The notes: generated from the sequence alone by a model not told the origin. Counted from the first letter of the stretch, positions 18,332-27,550 are shown. The stretch is 64,000 nucleotides of DNA from Salinisphaera shabanensis E1L3A (GCF_000215955.2 NZ_AFNV02000007.1:62001-126000), one strand, 5' to 3'. Numbers and translations are program-made.

Positions 18332-20038
18332 ATGAATGCAATCGCTATCGATACCGAAATGACACGCGCCAGCGATGGTTCGCCGCGCGCCTTGCGCGAT
18401 CTCAACGGCGCACAGGCATTCGTTGGCTCGCGCTGGGGCGAAGCATTGTCGTCGGGGGCCGAGCTGCTGCGCGTGCTCGCGCTGCATCCGATAGCACTGG
18501 CGCGCGCGCAGGCTTCGCTATCGCTAGAAATGACCCGTATCGCGCTCGGTCGGTCGCGCTTGCGTCCCGCGCCGGACGATCGACGCTTTACGCACCCGGC
18601 CTGGCAGGAGAACCCGGCGTTTCGCCGACTGTTGCAAGGCTATCTTGCGTGGTCCAGCGCGCTGCTCGAACTCGTTCACGGTTTGCGCATCGGCGCGGAT
18701 CAGCGGCGGCGGTTGCTGTTCGTGGCCGAGCATCTGGTCGCTGCGGGTGCACCGAGCAACCTGTTTGTGACGCACCCAGGCTTCTACGATGCCGCCGCCC
18801 ATACCCGCGGCGTGTCCATCATCCGCGGCATCCGGCACTTGCTCGAGGATATTCGCACCAATCGCGGCCTGCCGCGGCAGGTAGATGCCAGCGCCTTTCG
18901 ACTGGGCCGCAATATCGCCGCGACCGAGGGCGCGATCGTTTATCGCAACGAGATATTCGAGCTGATTCAGTACAGTCCGCGCACGGCCGAAGTCGATGCT
19001 CAGCCAGTACTGTTCTGCCCGCCGCAGATCAACAAGTATTACGTGATCGATCTATCGCCTGAAAAGAGTTTCGTGCGCCATGCGCTCGAGGCGGGGCAGC
19101 AGATGTTTGCCATCTCCTGGCGCAACCCGACCGCGACCCAGAGCGACTGGGATTTGGGCGCCTACGTGCGTGCAACCGCCGAGGCGATCGATATCGTGCG
19201 CGCGATCTGCGGTGAACAGCCGGTCAAGTTGATGGGCGCCTGTGCCGGCGGGTTGACCGCGGCGGTGACGCTGGCCTGGCTGGCTGGTCGCGGCGAACAG
19301 GAGAAGGTGTCGTGTCTGTCGTTGTTCGTGACCATGCTCGATTCGCCGCGCAGTCGGCGCCTGGCACGCGTGGCCGACGATGCCGCGGTGACGGCGGCGC
19401 TCGCCCGTTCGCGCTTTTCCGGCGTGCTCGACGGCGCCGATATGGCGCGGACCTTCGCATGGCTGCGCCCGAATGATCTGATCTGGCATTTCGTCGTCAA
19501 TAACTATGTGCTGGGCAACGAGCCGCCGGCGTTCGATGTCTTGTACTGGAACACCGATACCACGCGTTTGCCGGCCGCGCTGCATGCCGATCTGCTGATG
19601 ATCTATCGGCGCAATCGCCTGCGTCGTGGTTCCGATTACGCCATCGACGGGGTGAACATCGATATCGCGGCCATCGATCGCGACGTGTTCGTCGTGGCCG
19701 GTGCACGCGATCACATTACGCCCTGGCAGGCCTGTTACCGCTCGATGCAGATGTTTCGTACCAACATGCGCTTTGTGTTGGGGTCGGCCGGGCACGTTCA
19801 ATCGATACTGTGTCCGCCGGGCGACGACAGTACGCGCTTCTACGTGAATGACGACTACAGCCTCGATCCGGCCGCATGGCGTCGCGGCGCGCGCGAACAG
19901 AAAGGGTCATGGTGGCCGGCCTGGGTACGCTGGGCGCAGTGTCACGGGGGCGAGCACGTTGAAGCGCCCATCGTCTATGGCAACGAAACCCACGAAGCGC
20001 TCGACCCGGCGCCGGGACGTTATGTCCGCCAAGTCTGA
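18332..20038 (+). CDS. phaC: Class II-type poly(3-hydroxyalkanoate) synthase
   Basis: A 568-aa PHA synthase that polymerises (R)-3-hydroxyacyl-CoA into storage polyester on granules. The lipase-like box has cysteine, G-A-C-A-G-G, with Cys at residue 304, close to Cys296 of pseudomonad enzymes. The catalytic Asp is in A-G-A-R-D-H-I-T-P and the His in G-S-A-G-H-V-Q-S. Length and single-subunit form (no PhaE/PhaR nearby) point to class II, medium-chain substrates. I use ATG 18332; an open extension upstream would overlap the divergent yihY gene. It overlaps the next gene by 17 bases. The C-terminal W-W-P-x-W motif is typical. Confidence 0.9.
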   Translation: MNAIAIDTEMTRASDGSPRALRDLNGAQAFVGSRWGEALSSGAELLRVLALHPIALARAQASLSLEMTRIALGRSRLRPAPDDRRFTHPAWQENPAFRRLLQGYLAWSSALLELVHGLRIGADQRRRLLFVAEHLVAAGAPSNLFVTHPGFYDAAAHTRGVSIIRGIRHLLEDIRTNRGLPRQVDASAFRLGRNIAATEGAIVYRNEIFELIQYSPRTAEVDAQPVLFCPPQINKYYVIDLSPEKSFVRHALEAGQQMFAISWRNPTATQSDWDLGAYVRATAEAIDIVRAICGEQPVKLMGACAGGLTAAVTLAWLAGRGEQEKVSCLSLFVTMLDSPRSRRLARVADDAAVTAALARSRFSGVLDGADMARTFAWLRPNDLIWHFVVNNYVLGNEPPAFDVLYWNTDTTRLPAALHADLLMIYRRNRLRRGSDYAIDGVNIDIAAIDRDVFVVAGARDHITPWQACYRSMQMFRTNMRFVLGSAGHVQSILCPPGDDSTRFYVNDDYSLDPAAWRRGAREQKGSWWPAWVRWAQCHGGEHVEAPIVYGNETHEALDPAPGRYVRQV

Positions 20039-20870
20039 ATTGCGCCAGATAGAACATATCGCGCTCGATGGCGAGCGCCTGCATACGGTGTTCTTGCCCG
20101 GCGCTGGGACCCCATTACTGTTGTGCAACGATTTTGTTGCCAATCTCGAGATACTCGACGAGTTTGCTGGCGCGCTCGGTCGACCGGTGTTGTGCTTCGA
20201 TCTGCCGGGCGTGGGCACGTCGGCCGAGGTCACGACGATGCGCCGCATGCCGGCGCTTGCGCGACTGCTTACCGGCCTGCTCGATCACTTCGGGCTTTCC
20301 CAGCCGGTCGATGTCATGGGCATCGGCTGGGGCGGACTGCTGGCCCAGCAATTCGCGCATTCGCATCGCGATCGTGTGCGGCGGCTGGTACTGGCCGCCA
20401 CGGCGAGCGGCCAACTGATGTTTCCCGGGCGCCTGGCAAGCCTCGTCCGGTTGGCACGGCCCAGTGCGCTAAGCCGCGTCGCGCCCGATGGCGAACAGGC
20501 ACGGACCGTCTTCGGCGGGCGTCGCAACGACGAATGCGGTGAGATCGCCAGCGCCATGAGCCGCGCGAGCGCGCCCACGCGGCGCGGCTATGCTGCACAG
20601 ATCTATGCGCTGACTGGTTTCAGCAGCCTGCCATGGCTGCATCGGCTGAACGTACCGACGCTCGTCATCGCCGGCGATGACGATTCGATCGTGCCCACGG
20701 TCAACGCGCGTGTAATGGCGTTGCTGTTGCCCCAGGCGCGCCTGGAGATCGTACGCGGAGGCGGGCACTGGTTCGTGCTCGAGCGTACCGACGAGGTCGT
20801 ACGCCTGCTCGACGAATTTCTTGAAGCTAAGGTTGCGATCAGCGCCGCCGATCAAAATAGTACGTTCTGA
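20022..20870 (+). CDS. PHA depolymerase-like alpha/beta hydrolase lacking the serine nucleophile
   Basis: A 282-aa paralogue of the intact depolymerase at 20977-21963, sharing D-L-P-G-V-G, L-A-Q-Q-F-A, L-V-L-A-A-T-A-x-G and A-G-D-D-D-x-I-V-P (with V-P-T-V-N for P-L-V-N). At the nucleophile elbow, where the paralogue has G-V-S-W-G-G, this protein has G-I-G-W-G-G: residue 102 is Gly (codon GGC at 20325-20327), one base from AGC Ser. The Asp and the His in G-G-G-H-W-F-V remain. It is therefore predicted to be hydrolytically dead, perhaps a granule-binding or regulatory pseudoenzyme. ATG 20022 lies inside the end of phaC, implying translational coupling with the synthase. Confidence 0.85.
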   Translation: MSAKSELRQIEHIALDGERLHTVFLPGAGTPLLLCNDFVANLEILDEFAGALGRPVLCFDLPGVGTSAEVTTMRRMPALARLLTGLLDHFGLSQPVDVMGIGWGGLLAQQFAHSHRDRVRRLVLAATASGQLMFPGRLASLVRLARPSALSRVAPDGEQARTVFGGRRNDECGEIASAMSRASAPTRRGYAAQIYALTGFSSLPWLHRLNVPTLVIAGDDDSIVPTVNARVMALLLPQARLEIVRGGGHWFVLERTDEVVRLLDEFLEAKVAISAADQNSTF

Positions 20871-20885
20871 GATTTGATGTGCGCT

Positions 20886-20901
20886 TGCAATTTTTATTGC
20901 A
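20886..20901. promoter_or_regulatory. Inverted repeat upstream of phaZ
   Basis: TGCAAT at 20886-20891 and ATTGCA at 20896-20901 flank a T4 loop in the 106-base gap between the pseudo-depolymerase and phaZ genes. It may be a weak hairpin ending the phaC transcript or an operator for a separate phaZ promoter. I see no clear sigma-70 hexamers. Confidence 0.3.
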
Positions 20902-20976
20902 CTGCGGCAAAAGTCGTAGACGAAACCGTGCCGCGTTGCGGCATACTCATTCGAGCCGTGACGGGGAGGGGAGCAA

Positions 20977-21963
20977 GTGAGCGCAGTCGTCGCTGAAAAA
21001 ACCGCGCCCCGACGCAGCCTGCCGCCTAACCTGAGCGTGCTGCGCCGGCGCACGAGAATGCAGGTCGAGTTCATCGACGTGGACGGCGTTGAGCTGCGCG
21101 TTGGCGTACGGCGCGGACGCGGCCGGCCCATGCTGCTGTTCAACGGTATCGGCGCCAATCTCGATATGACGCTGCCGCTGGTCAATGCGCTCGACGATGT
21201 CGAAGTCATCGTGTTCGATGTGCCGGGTGCCGGTGATTCGCCGGCGCTTAACGTGCCGCACCGCTTTCGGTGGCTGGCGAAGCTCTCGGCGAAGCTGCTG
21301 GACCGGCTCGGTTACGACATGCCGCTCAATATCGCCGGCGTATCCTGGGGCGGGGCGTTGGCCCAGCAGTTCGCGCTCGATTTTCCCGCTCGCACCAATC
21401 GGCTGGTCTTGGCCGCCACCTCCACCGGGATGCTGGCGCTACCGGCACGCTCGAACGTGCTCAAGCGTTTGACCAACGCCCGACGGTTTCAGAAGAACGA
21501 AAACCTGGCGCAGCTCGCGCCGACTTTGTATGGCGGGTTGATGCGGCGCCGGCCGGAACTGTTGGAGCGTAACGGTCATTTTTCGCCGGATCCGTCGACC
21601 CGGGGCTATTTCAACCAGCTGATCGCAGGGCTGGGCTGGACGAGTGTGCATCGGCTGCACCGGCTGCGCTGCCCGACTCTGATCATGGGTGGCGACGATG
21701 ACCCGGTCATGCCGCTGGTCAATATTCGGCTACTTTACTGGCTGATTCCGAAATCGTATCTGCATATCGTGCGTGGTGGCGGGCATCTGTTTCTTCTGGT
21801 GCGCGCGAACGAAAGTGCAGCCGTGATCAAACGCTTCATCAACGAGCGTCGCTACGATGGTACGGACGGGCAGGACTATTACTCTGCGCAGAATCTGCCG
21901 CCGGACGGCACGCTCAAGCCGCTGAGCGCGACCCGGGCATTGCCCGGCGCCGAGCCTTTATAG
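20977..21963 (+). CDS. phaZ: Intracellular poly(3-hydroxyalkanoate) depolymerase
   Basis: A 328-aa alpha/beta hydrolase closely resembling pseudomonad PhaZ: L-L-F-N-G-I-G-A-N-L, F-D-V-P-G-A-G-D-S, G-V-S-W-G-G-A-L-A-Q-Q-F (Ser 123), L-V-L-A-A-T, G-L-G-W-T-S-V-H-R-L-H, G-G-D-D-D-P-V-M-P-L-V-N and G-G-G-H-L-F-L. It hydrolyses stored medium-chain PHA to 3-hydroxyacids. It starts at GTG with a strong GGGGAGGGG ribosome-binding region. An N-terminal extension of about 30 basic residues precedes the domain. It follows phaC and the inactive paralogue; its last 50 bases overlap the convergent plsC gene. Confidence 0.92.
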   Translation: MSAVVAEKTAPRRSLPPNLSVLRRRTRMQVEFIDVDGVELRVGVRRGRGRPMLLFNGIGANLDMTLPLVNALDDVEVIVFDVPGAGDSPALNVPHRFRWLAKLSAKLLDRLGYDMPLNIAGVSWGGALAQQFALDFPARTNRLVLAATSTGMLALPARSNVLKRLTNARRFQKNENLAQLAPTLYGGLMRRRPELLERNGHFSPDPSTRGYFNQLIAGLGWTSVHRLHRLRCPTLIMGGDDDPVMPLVNIRLLYWLIPKSYLHIVRGGGHLFLLVRANESAAVIKRFINERRYDGTDGQDYYSAQNLPPDGTLKPLSATRALPGAEPL

Positions 21964-22735
21964 CCGCCATCGACTGCCGGTGGCTGATAGCCAGATAACT
22001 GGCTTCGGCCAGACTGCGGCGGTCGTAGCCGCGCGGGTCGATAGGCGCGCAAAGCCGAACCTGTGCACGCATGTCGTGGACTCGAAACAGATCGCGGAAA
22101 TGTGGCCAGAGTGCGGCCTCGTTCACCCACGGCGCGAGTGCGTGGTGCATATCGGCCGGCGTGGTGTCGTCGCAATAGCGCAATGCCACCGGTAGTACCG
22201 GATATTCGCCTTCGATGGCCGCAGCGAACAGGCGTGCATGAAAGCGGCGCGGCATCGGGTCGGTCGTGGTCGTGCCTTCGGGGAAGAACAGCACCGAACG
22301 GCCGGCGTCGAGTACCGAGCGAATCCGCGCCGATGTTTCCGACGTCTTACCGGCGCCGCGGCTCAGGAACAGCGTGCCGGCAGCCCGGGCGAACGCGCCG
22401 ACCAGTGGCCAGCCGCCGATTTCCGCTTTGGAAACGAACGAGGCATTGAACGCATGGCCAAGCACGATGATATCTAGCCAGGAACAGTGATTGGCCACGA
22501 TCAGCGTCGGGCCTGCCGGCAGTTCGCCGTCGATTTCGAGCTCGACGCGTAACACGCGCAGCATGCGCCCGTGCCACCAGCGCACCAGCTTCCACGACCG
22601 ATTGCCGATCAGCGGCACGCACGGTAACAAGACGATGCCCAGCAGCAACAAACCGGTCAGGTGTGCTGCTTTGAGACACATCCCCAGGCGGCCGATCAGC
22701 GGACGCGGGGCAGCAGAGAATGAAGAGTCGACCAT
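21914..22735 (-). CDS. plsC: 1-acyl-sn-glycerol-3-phosphate acyltransferase (PlsC family)
   Basis: A 273-aa membrane-bound acyltransferase that makes phosphatidic acid from lysophosphatidic acid. An N-terminal hydrophobic segment (L-L-L-L-G-I-V-L-L-P) precedes the catalytic N-H-C-S-W-L-D (H-x4-D) motif, and F-F-P-E-G-T-T-T is the acyl-acceptor binding motif. I use ATG 22735 (M-V-D-S-S-F); an upstream extension in the same frame lacks family features. Its final 50 bases overlap the end of the convergent phaZ gene, so the basic tail R-R-R-A-M-P-G-S-R is encoded opposite phaZ. An ornithine-lipid (OlsA-like) role is also possible. Confidence 0.85.
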   Translation of the reverse strand: MVDSSFSAAPRPLIGRLGMCLKAAHLTGLLLLGIVLLPCVPLIGNRSWKLVRWWHGRMLRVLRVELEIDGELPAGPTLIVANHCSWLDIIVLGHAFNASFVSKAEIGGWPLVGAFARAAGTLFLSRGAGKTSETSARIRSVLDAGRSVLFFPEGTTTTDPMPRRFHARLFAAAIEGEYPVLPVALRYCDDTTPADMHHALAPWVNEAALWPHFRDLFRVHDMRAQVRLCAPIDPRGYDRRSLAEASYLAISHRQSMAAIKARRRAMPGSRSAA

Positions 22736-22901
22736 ATCGCGGGCACAAGTTAGCGGCTTGGCGTGGCCCGGGCAAGCCCGCGATTGGGAAAGCGATTTTT
22801 TAACAATGCTGCACCATGTCGAGCATCGCCCTCTAGCGGATCGACACGTGTTCAGCAGCGGCCAGTGGTTGCAGCCCACTCGGGCCGCTAACAGCCTCTA
22901 C

Positions 22902-23558
22902 CTAGTCCTGCGGCAGCGGCGGGATGTTTTCGTAGATCGGACGGAAACGATTGACGATAGTGCAAAAAAGTTTGGCAGTCTGTTCGGTGTCGTAACGGGC
23001 TGAATGGGCGGCATCGTTGTCCCAGCTCATGCCCGCAGCCGTTGCTGCACGGCGCAGCACGGTTTGCCCCAGCGCGACACCGGCAAGAGTCGCGGTATCG
23101 AAACAGGAAAAAGGATGAAACGGGCTGCGTTTTATTCCAGTGCGCGCGATTGCTGCGTTGAGAAAACCCAGATCGAAATGCGCGTTGTGCCCGACCAGAA
23201 CCGCGCGTTTGCAGCCGGTGTCCTTGACCATGGTGCGCACCACGCGAAATACCCGGGCCAGCGCCTCGCGTTCCGGCAGCGCAGGGCGTAGCGGATGATG
23301 CGGGTCGATACCATTGACCTCGAGCGACGCGGGTTCAATGTTCGCGCCTTCAAACGGTTCGACGTGATACGACACCGATTCGCGCAGCTCCAGTTCGCCG
23401 TCGGCGTTGAAGTCGACCGTAACCGCGGCGATTTCGAGCAGGGCATCGGTTGCGTTGTTAAAGCCGCCGGTTTCCACGTCGATCACGACGGGGAGAAAGC
23501 CGCGAAAGCGCTGCGCCATCACGGGCAACGCGGATTCTGGAGATTGAAAATCTGTCAT
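22902..23558 (-). CDS. rnt: Ribonuclease T
   Basis: A 218-aa DEDDh 3'-5' exoribonuclease that trims tRNA and 5S/23S rRNA 3' ends. Motif I is D-V-E-T-G-G-F, motif [13 protein letters not shown], and motif [14 protein letters not shown], giving the full D-E-D-D-H set. Length matches E. coli RNase T (215 aa). It is divergent from argG, with about 175 bases between start codons. The gene order plsC-rnt on the minus strand leaves a 166-base gap, so cotranscription is possible. Confidence 0.95.
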   Translation of the reverse strand: MTDFQSPESALPVMAQRFRGFLPVVIDVETGGFNNATDALLEIAAVTVDFNADGELELRESVSYHVEPFEGANIEPASLEVNGIDPHHPLRPALPEREALARVFRVVRTMVKDTGCKRAVLVGHNAHFDLGFLNAAIARTGIKRSPFHPFSCFDTATLAGVALGQTVLRRAATAAGMSWDNDAAHSARYDTEQTAKLFCTIVNRFRPIYENIPPLPQD

Positions 23559-23679
23559 GGCGCGATACTAGCAGTCTGGCAGCGCCACAGGGGCGATATC
23601 AGCGCCGGCAGGCGAGTAAATTTGCCCACGGGCAGGATAGCGGGCCGCACCGGCCGATGGCTGTACGGTCAGGCGTGCG

Positions 23680-23685
23680 TATAAT
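23680..23685 (+). promoter_or_regulatory. Candidate -10 box of the argG promoter
   Basis: A perfect TATAAT at 23680-23685 lies 47 bases before the argG ATG in the rnt/argG divergent region. The -35 region 17 bases upstream is poor, so an activator or weak promoter is possible. No clear ARG-box pair (AATNAATTNATNATT-like) is seen. Confidence 0.4.
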
Positions 23686-23732
23686 GCGCGGTTTGCTACG
23701 CCATTTACTGCGAACAGCCGAACATCAATCCT

Positions 23733-24941
23733 ATGAGCGACGTCAATAAAGTAGTGCTGGCCTATTCGGGCGGCCTGGATACCTCGGTCATCCTGAAGTG
23801 GCTTCAGGACGAGTACGATTGTGAGGTGGTGACCTTCACCGCCGATATCGGCCAGGGCGAGGAACTCGATGAAGTTCGTCCCAAAGCCGAGAAACTCGGC
23901 GTCAAGGAAGTCTTCATCGACGACCTGCGCGAAGAGTTCGTGCGTGATTTCGTCTATCCGATGTTTCGTGCCAATGCGATCTATGAAGGCGAATATCTGC
24001 TCGGCACCTCGATCGCACGGCCGCTCATCTCCAAGCGTCTGGTCGAGATCGCGGCAGAAACCGGCGCCGACGCCATCGCCCATGGTGCGACCGGCAAGGG
24101 CAACGATCAGGTGCGCTTCGAGCTGTCGGCCTATGCGCTCATGCCGGGTATCAAAGTGATTGCGCCCTGGCGCGAGTGGGATCTGAACTCGCGTGAGAAG
24201 CTGCTGGCCTATGCCGAGGAAAATGGCATCGATATCCGCAAGAAGGTGGATGGCGGCTCGCCGTATTCCACCGATGCGAACGCGCTGCATATTTCCTACG
24301 AAGGGGGCGTACTGGAAGACCCGTGGACGCCGGCCGAGGATTCCATGTGGGAATGGAGCGTCGCACCCGAGGATGCGCCCGATGCCCCACAGGAAATCGA
24401 TCTGACGTTCGAAAAGGGCGATATCGTCGCCATCGACGGCGAAAAACTCACGCCGTATCAGGTGCTGGCCAGGCTCAATGAGCTGGCGGGCGCCCATGGT
24501 ATCGGTCGTATCGATATCGTCGAAAATCGCTACGTCGGTATGAAATCGCGTGGCTGCTATGAAACACCGGGCGGTACGGTCATGCTGCGTGCGCATCGCG
24601 CGATCGAGTCGATCACGCTGGATCGCGAAGCCGCGCATCTCAAGGATGAACTGATGCCACGCTATGCCAAGCTGATCTATAACGGCTACTGGTTCTCGCC
24701 CGAGCGGGAAATGCTGCAGGCTGCGATCGACAAGTCGCAAGCGCATGTGAATGGCACAGTGCGCGTGAAACTCTACAAGGGCAGCGTATCGGTTGTCGGG
24801 CGCGCGTCGGAAAGCGATAGCCTGTTCGATGAGGCGATCGCAACCTTCGAAGACGATCGCGGTGCCTATGACCAGAAAGACGCGGCGGGCTTTATCCGCC
24901 TCAACGCGCTTCGGCTGCGGCTGGGGCATCGCCAGCGCTAG
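23733..24941 (+). CDS. argG: Argininosuccinate synthase
   Basis: A 402-aa ATP-dependent enzyme condensing citrulline and aspartate in arginine biosynthesis. The ATP-binding A-Y-S-G-G-L-D-T-S motif is at the N-terminus, with [12 protein letters not shown] and S-P-Y-S-T-D-A-N as further type-1 signatures. Length and motifs are canonical. ATG 23733 lies in its own promoter region downstream of TATAAT. It is followed by a strong terminator, so it is probably monocistronic. Confidence 0.96.
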   Translation: MSDVNKVVLAYSGGLDTSVILKWLQDEYDCEVVTFTADIGQGEELDEVRPKAEKLGVKEVFIDDLREEFVRDFVYPMFRANAIYEGEYLLGTSIARPLISKRLVEIAAETGADAIAHGATGKGNDQVRFELSAYALMPGIKVIAPWREWDLNSREKLLAYAEENGIDIRKKVDGGSPYSTDANALHISYEGGVLEDPWTPAEDSMWEWSVAPEDAPDAPQEIDLTFEKGDIVAIDGEKLTPYQVLARLNELAGAHGIGRIDIVENRYVGMKSRGCYETPGGTVMLRAHRAIESITLDREAAHLKDELMPRYAKLIYNGYWFSPEREMLQAAIDKSQAHVNGTVRVKLYKGSVSVVGRASESDSLFDEAIATFEDDRGAYDQKDAAGFIRLNALRLRLGHRQR

Positions 24942-24976
24942 CCATGCCGGCGCTGGCAATCACTGCGCGATGAACA

Positions 24977-25011
24977 AAAAGCGCGTCGTCATCCAGCGAC
25001 GCGCTTTTTTT
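24977..25011 (+). terminator. Intrinsic terminator of argG
   Basis: AAAAGCGCGTCG at 24977-24988 pairs with CGACGCGCTTTT at 24997-25008 around an eight-base loop, followed by a run of seven T residues. It sits 35 bases after the argG stop and is a textbook rho-independent terminator. Confidence 0.9.
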
Positions 25012-25196
25012 GCATCCGAGTGCGTAAAGCGCGCAAGACGCGTCTTCAGCTGCCGTTAGTTTCGGGTGTGCAGCGTGCGATGTATTCGTGCGCGATCGGC
25101 GCTATCGCAGCACATGATCCGCACATAGAATAGCGCGCGCGCCGAATGGGTCGATGCGCATACAGCGTCTTTTCCCGTCCGCAAGAGCGCACAATC

Positions 25197-26543
25197 ATGG
25201 GTCAGGTGATTATCTCGCTGGCGGCAATGTTCGCCAGTCTTACCCTGTTCATTGCAGGCACGTCGCTGTTAACGACGGTCGTGGCCGTCGAATTGGGTTC
25301 CGATGGGCTGTCGACGCTGCAGATCGGCCTGGTGCTGGGGTGTCATAGCATCGGTTTTGTGATCGGGTCTCTGTTCGCGACGCGCCTGGTGCGCCGTGTC
25401 GGCCAGATTCGGTCGTTTGCAGCATTTGCGGCAGTGGCCTGTTCGGCATCGCTGATTCATCCGTTGTTTTTCGACGGGGTGCTCTGGGCGGTGTTGCGCG
25501 TGCTGGTGGGGTTCTGTGCAGCGGGACTCATTATGGTGCTGGAAAGCTGGATTTCCGGGCGTGCGACACACGCGATCCGGGGTGCGTTGCTAGGCATCTA
25601 TCAGGTGGTGTTCTTCTTTGCCGCGGCGCTCGGTCAGTACCTGGTTTCGCTGGGCGAAACCGATGACTATCCGATTTATACGATAGTGGCGATCTTGATC
25701 GTCATGTCGCTCGTACCTCTGGCGCTGACGCGTTCGGAAGCGCCGGCGCCGGATACCGCCAGCCGGCTTCGTTTTCGCCAGCTCTATGCGTTATCGCCCA
25801 GTGGGTTGTTCGGCGGCATCGCCGGCGGCGCGCTGGTGGCCGGCTTCAGTACGCTCGCACCGGTTTATGCCAGCGATATTGGCATGAGTCTGTCCGACGT
25901 CTCGCGCTATATGGCGTTCGCGGTGCTTGCCACGATGGCCGTGCAGTGGCCGGTGGGCCGCCTTTCCGATCATTTCGATCGACGTCTGACCATCGCCGTG
26001 ATCAGCAGTATCGCCACGCTCGCCGGTATCGTGGCTGCCGTGGCGGGCGCGGCGGATATGCGTGTGCTTTATATCGCGACCGCACCGTTGTTCGGGTTGG
26101 CGGCGTGCCTGTATCCGATCAGCCTATCGATGATCAACGACTATATGGACAGCGGGGATCCGATCGCCGCCAGCGCCGGGTTGCTGCTCGCCTATGGCGT
26201 GGGGACCTGTATCGGGCCGGTGGCCGGCGCGCTTGCCATGCAGTCGCTCGGCCCAGCCGGTCTGTTCGTGTTTCTCGCGGGAGTGTTCGCGTTGTTTTCG
26301 CTGTTCGTGTTCTGGCGCGGTTTCACCACGCCGTCCGTGCCGGTCGCCGATCAGAGCCGCTTCGTACCTATTGTGGCCGCGAATACCAGTCCAGCGATTC
26401 TGGAACTCGACCCGCGTCACGACCTCTATATGGAAACGCCGCATGTGTTCGACGAGTTGCACAGCGGGTCCGGGACCGCGCATGCACAGCCCGAGTCGCA
26501 ACGTGATGAATTGCCGCCAAGCGCTGGTCGGCCGGGCGTTTGA
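25197..26543 (+). CDS. Major facilitator superfamily transporter (YcaD-like)
   Basis: A 448-aa protein with twelve predicted membrane helices and the MFS-type R-L-V-R-R-V-G loop after helix 2, plus R-L-S-D-H-F-D-R-R-L in the second half (the repeated D-R-x-G-R-R loop). The N-terminal M-G-Q-V-I-I-S-L-A-A-M-F-A-S resembles the YcaD/YfkF-type subfamily. ATG 25197 is chosen over an upstream in-frame ATG because the latter adds a non-family, charged stretch. The last ~65 residues form a hydrophilic cytoplasmic tail. Substrate unknown. The gene is flanked by the argG terminator upstream and the FKBP gene downstream. Confidence 0.85.
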   Translation: MGQVIISLAAMFASLTLFIAGTSLLTTVVAVELGSDGLSTLQIGLVLGCHSIGFVIGSLFATRLVRRVGQIRSFAAFAAVACSASLIHPLFFDGVLWAVLRVLVGFCAAGLIMVLESWISGRATHAIRGALLGIYQVVFFFAAALGQYLVSLGETDDYPIYTIVAILIVMSLVPLALTRSEAPAPDTASRLRFRQLYALSPSGLFGGIAGGALVAGFSTLAPVYASDIGMSLSDVSRYMAFAVLATMAVQWPVGRLSDHFDRRLTIAVISSIATLAGIVAAVAGAADMRVLYIATAPLFGLAACLYPISLSMINDYMDSGDPIAASAGLLLAYGVGTCIGPVAGALAMQSLGPAGLFVFLAGVFALFSLFVFWRGFTTPSVPVADQSRFVPIVAANTSPAILELDPRHDLYMETPHVFDELHSGSGTAHAQPESQRDELPPSAGRPGV

Positions 26544-26613
26544 CCAAAGTGAAAGCGGCTTTTTCTCCTTGGGCCTTTAGCGTAGGCTTGCGGTTTCCAA
26601 GAAATGGACATGG

Positions 26614-27453
26614 ATGATCTCAATGAAACGATATATGGCTTTGTTGGCGTGTCTGTTCGCGCTTACGGCATGTGGTAACCAGTCGGACGCCGATAACGCA
26701 TCGTCGGATGCAGGTGCTTCTAACGGCAGCGATAGTGGCGCCGCCAGCACCGACAAGGCCGGTGATTTCGAGAACGAAAAAGCGCGTCGTAGCTATGCGC
26801 TGGGCATGGATATCGGTAACTCGCTCAAAGAGCTGCCGGTCGATATTCAGGTGGATGAGCTCTCGGAAGGCGTGAGCGATGTGGTCAGCGGCAAGGAAAC
26901 GCGCCTGAGCCAGGACGAGCTCGATAGCGTGATGCAGAGCTTCGTCAAGGAGATGGAGGCCGCGCAGCAGCAGAAAGCCAGCGAGCAGGCGCAGAACAAT
27001 CTCGAGAAGGGACAGAAGTTCCTGGCCGAAAACAAGGACAAGGAAGGCGTCGAGACCACGGATAGCGGGCTGCAGTACAAGGTGCTCGAAGAAGGCGACG
27101 GCCCGACCCCGACTGCCGAAGACAGCGTGACCGTGCATTACACCGGCAAGCTCATCGACGGTACGGTCTTCGATAGTTCGCGTGAACGTGGCGAACCGGT
27201 AACGTTCCCGGTCGATGCGGTTATTCCCGGCTGGACGGAAGCGCTGCAGCTGATGAAGCAGGGTGCGAAGTACGAGCTCTATATTCCCGCCGAGCTCGCC
27301 TACGGCGAACGGGGTGCTGGTGCCCAGATCGGCCCGAACGAAACGCTGATCTTCGACGTCGAACTGATCAAGGTCGGCGCTGATGAAGGCCAGGGCGACG
27401 ATGCGGGCGCGCAGGGTAGCGAGCAGCCCCAGCAGGGTGACAGCGACGCCTAA
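26614..27453 (+). CDS. FKBP-type peptidyl-prolyl isomerase lipoprotein (FkpA/Mip-like)
   Basis: A 279-aa periplasmic foldase. The signal peptide ends in lipobox L-T-A-C (Cys 20, or 17 if ATG 26623 is used), followed by a Ser/Asp/Gly-rich linker. The FKBP_N dimerisation helices (R-R-S-Y-A-L-G-M-D-I-G to about residue 130) precede the FKBP_C catalytic domain, with V-H-Y-T-G-K-L-I-D-G-T-V-F-D-S-S, V-I-P-G-W-T-E-A-L and Y-G-E-R-G. The acidic Gly/Gln tail (E-G-Q-G-D-D-A-G-A-Q) is extra compared with FkpA. It is followed by an intrinsic terminator. Confidence 0.92.
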   Translation: MISMKRYMALLACLFALTACGNQSDADNASSDAGASNGSDSGAASTDKAGDFENEKARRSYALGMDIGNSLKELPVDIQVDELSEGVSDVVSGKETRLSQDELDSVMQSFVKEMEAAQQQKASEQAQNNLEKGQKFLAENKDKEGVETTDSGLQYKVLEEGDGPTPTAEDSVTVHYTGKLIDGTVFDSSRERGEPVTFPVDAVIPGWTEALQLMKQGAKYELYIPAELAYGERGAGAQIGPNETLIFDVELIKVGADEGQGDDAGAQGSEQPQQGDSDA

Positions 27454-27493
27454 GCTGCCAGTCAGCAGCCTTCAAAGGCTATGACTATCCAAG

Positions 27494-27522
27494 GCGCCGG
27501 CAGTACTGCCGGCGGCTTTTTT
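27494..27522 (+). terminator. Intrinsic terminator of the FKBP gene
   Basis: A near-perfect GC-rich hairpin (GCCGGCAG with CTGCCGGC, spanning 27496-27513, extended by GGC) is followed by TTTTTT at 27517-27522. It lies about 40 bases after the FKBP stop and before the convergent XRE regulator gene. Confidence 0.8.
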
Positions 27523-27550
27523 ATGTGTGAGTGATCGGCGGCCTGCTGTC

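Noticed and set aside
23568-24959. A 463-codon frame antisense to argG
   Set aside because: argG is complete and canonical on the plus strand; the antisense frame has no family features.
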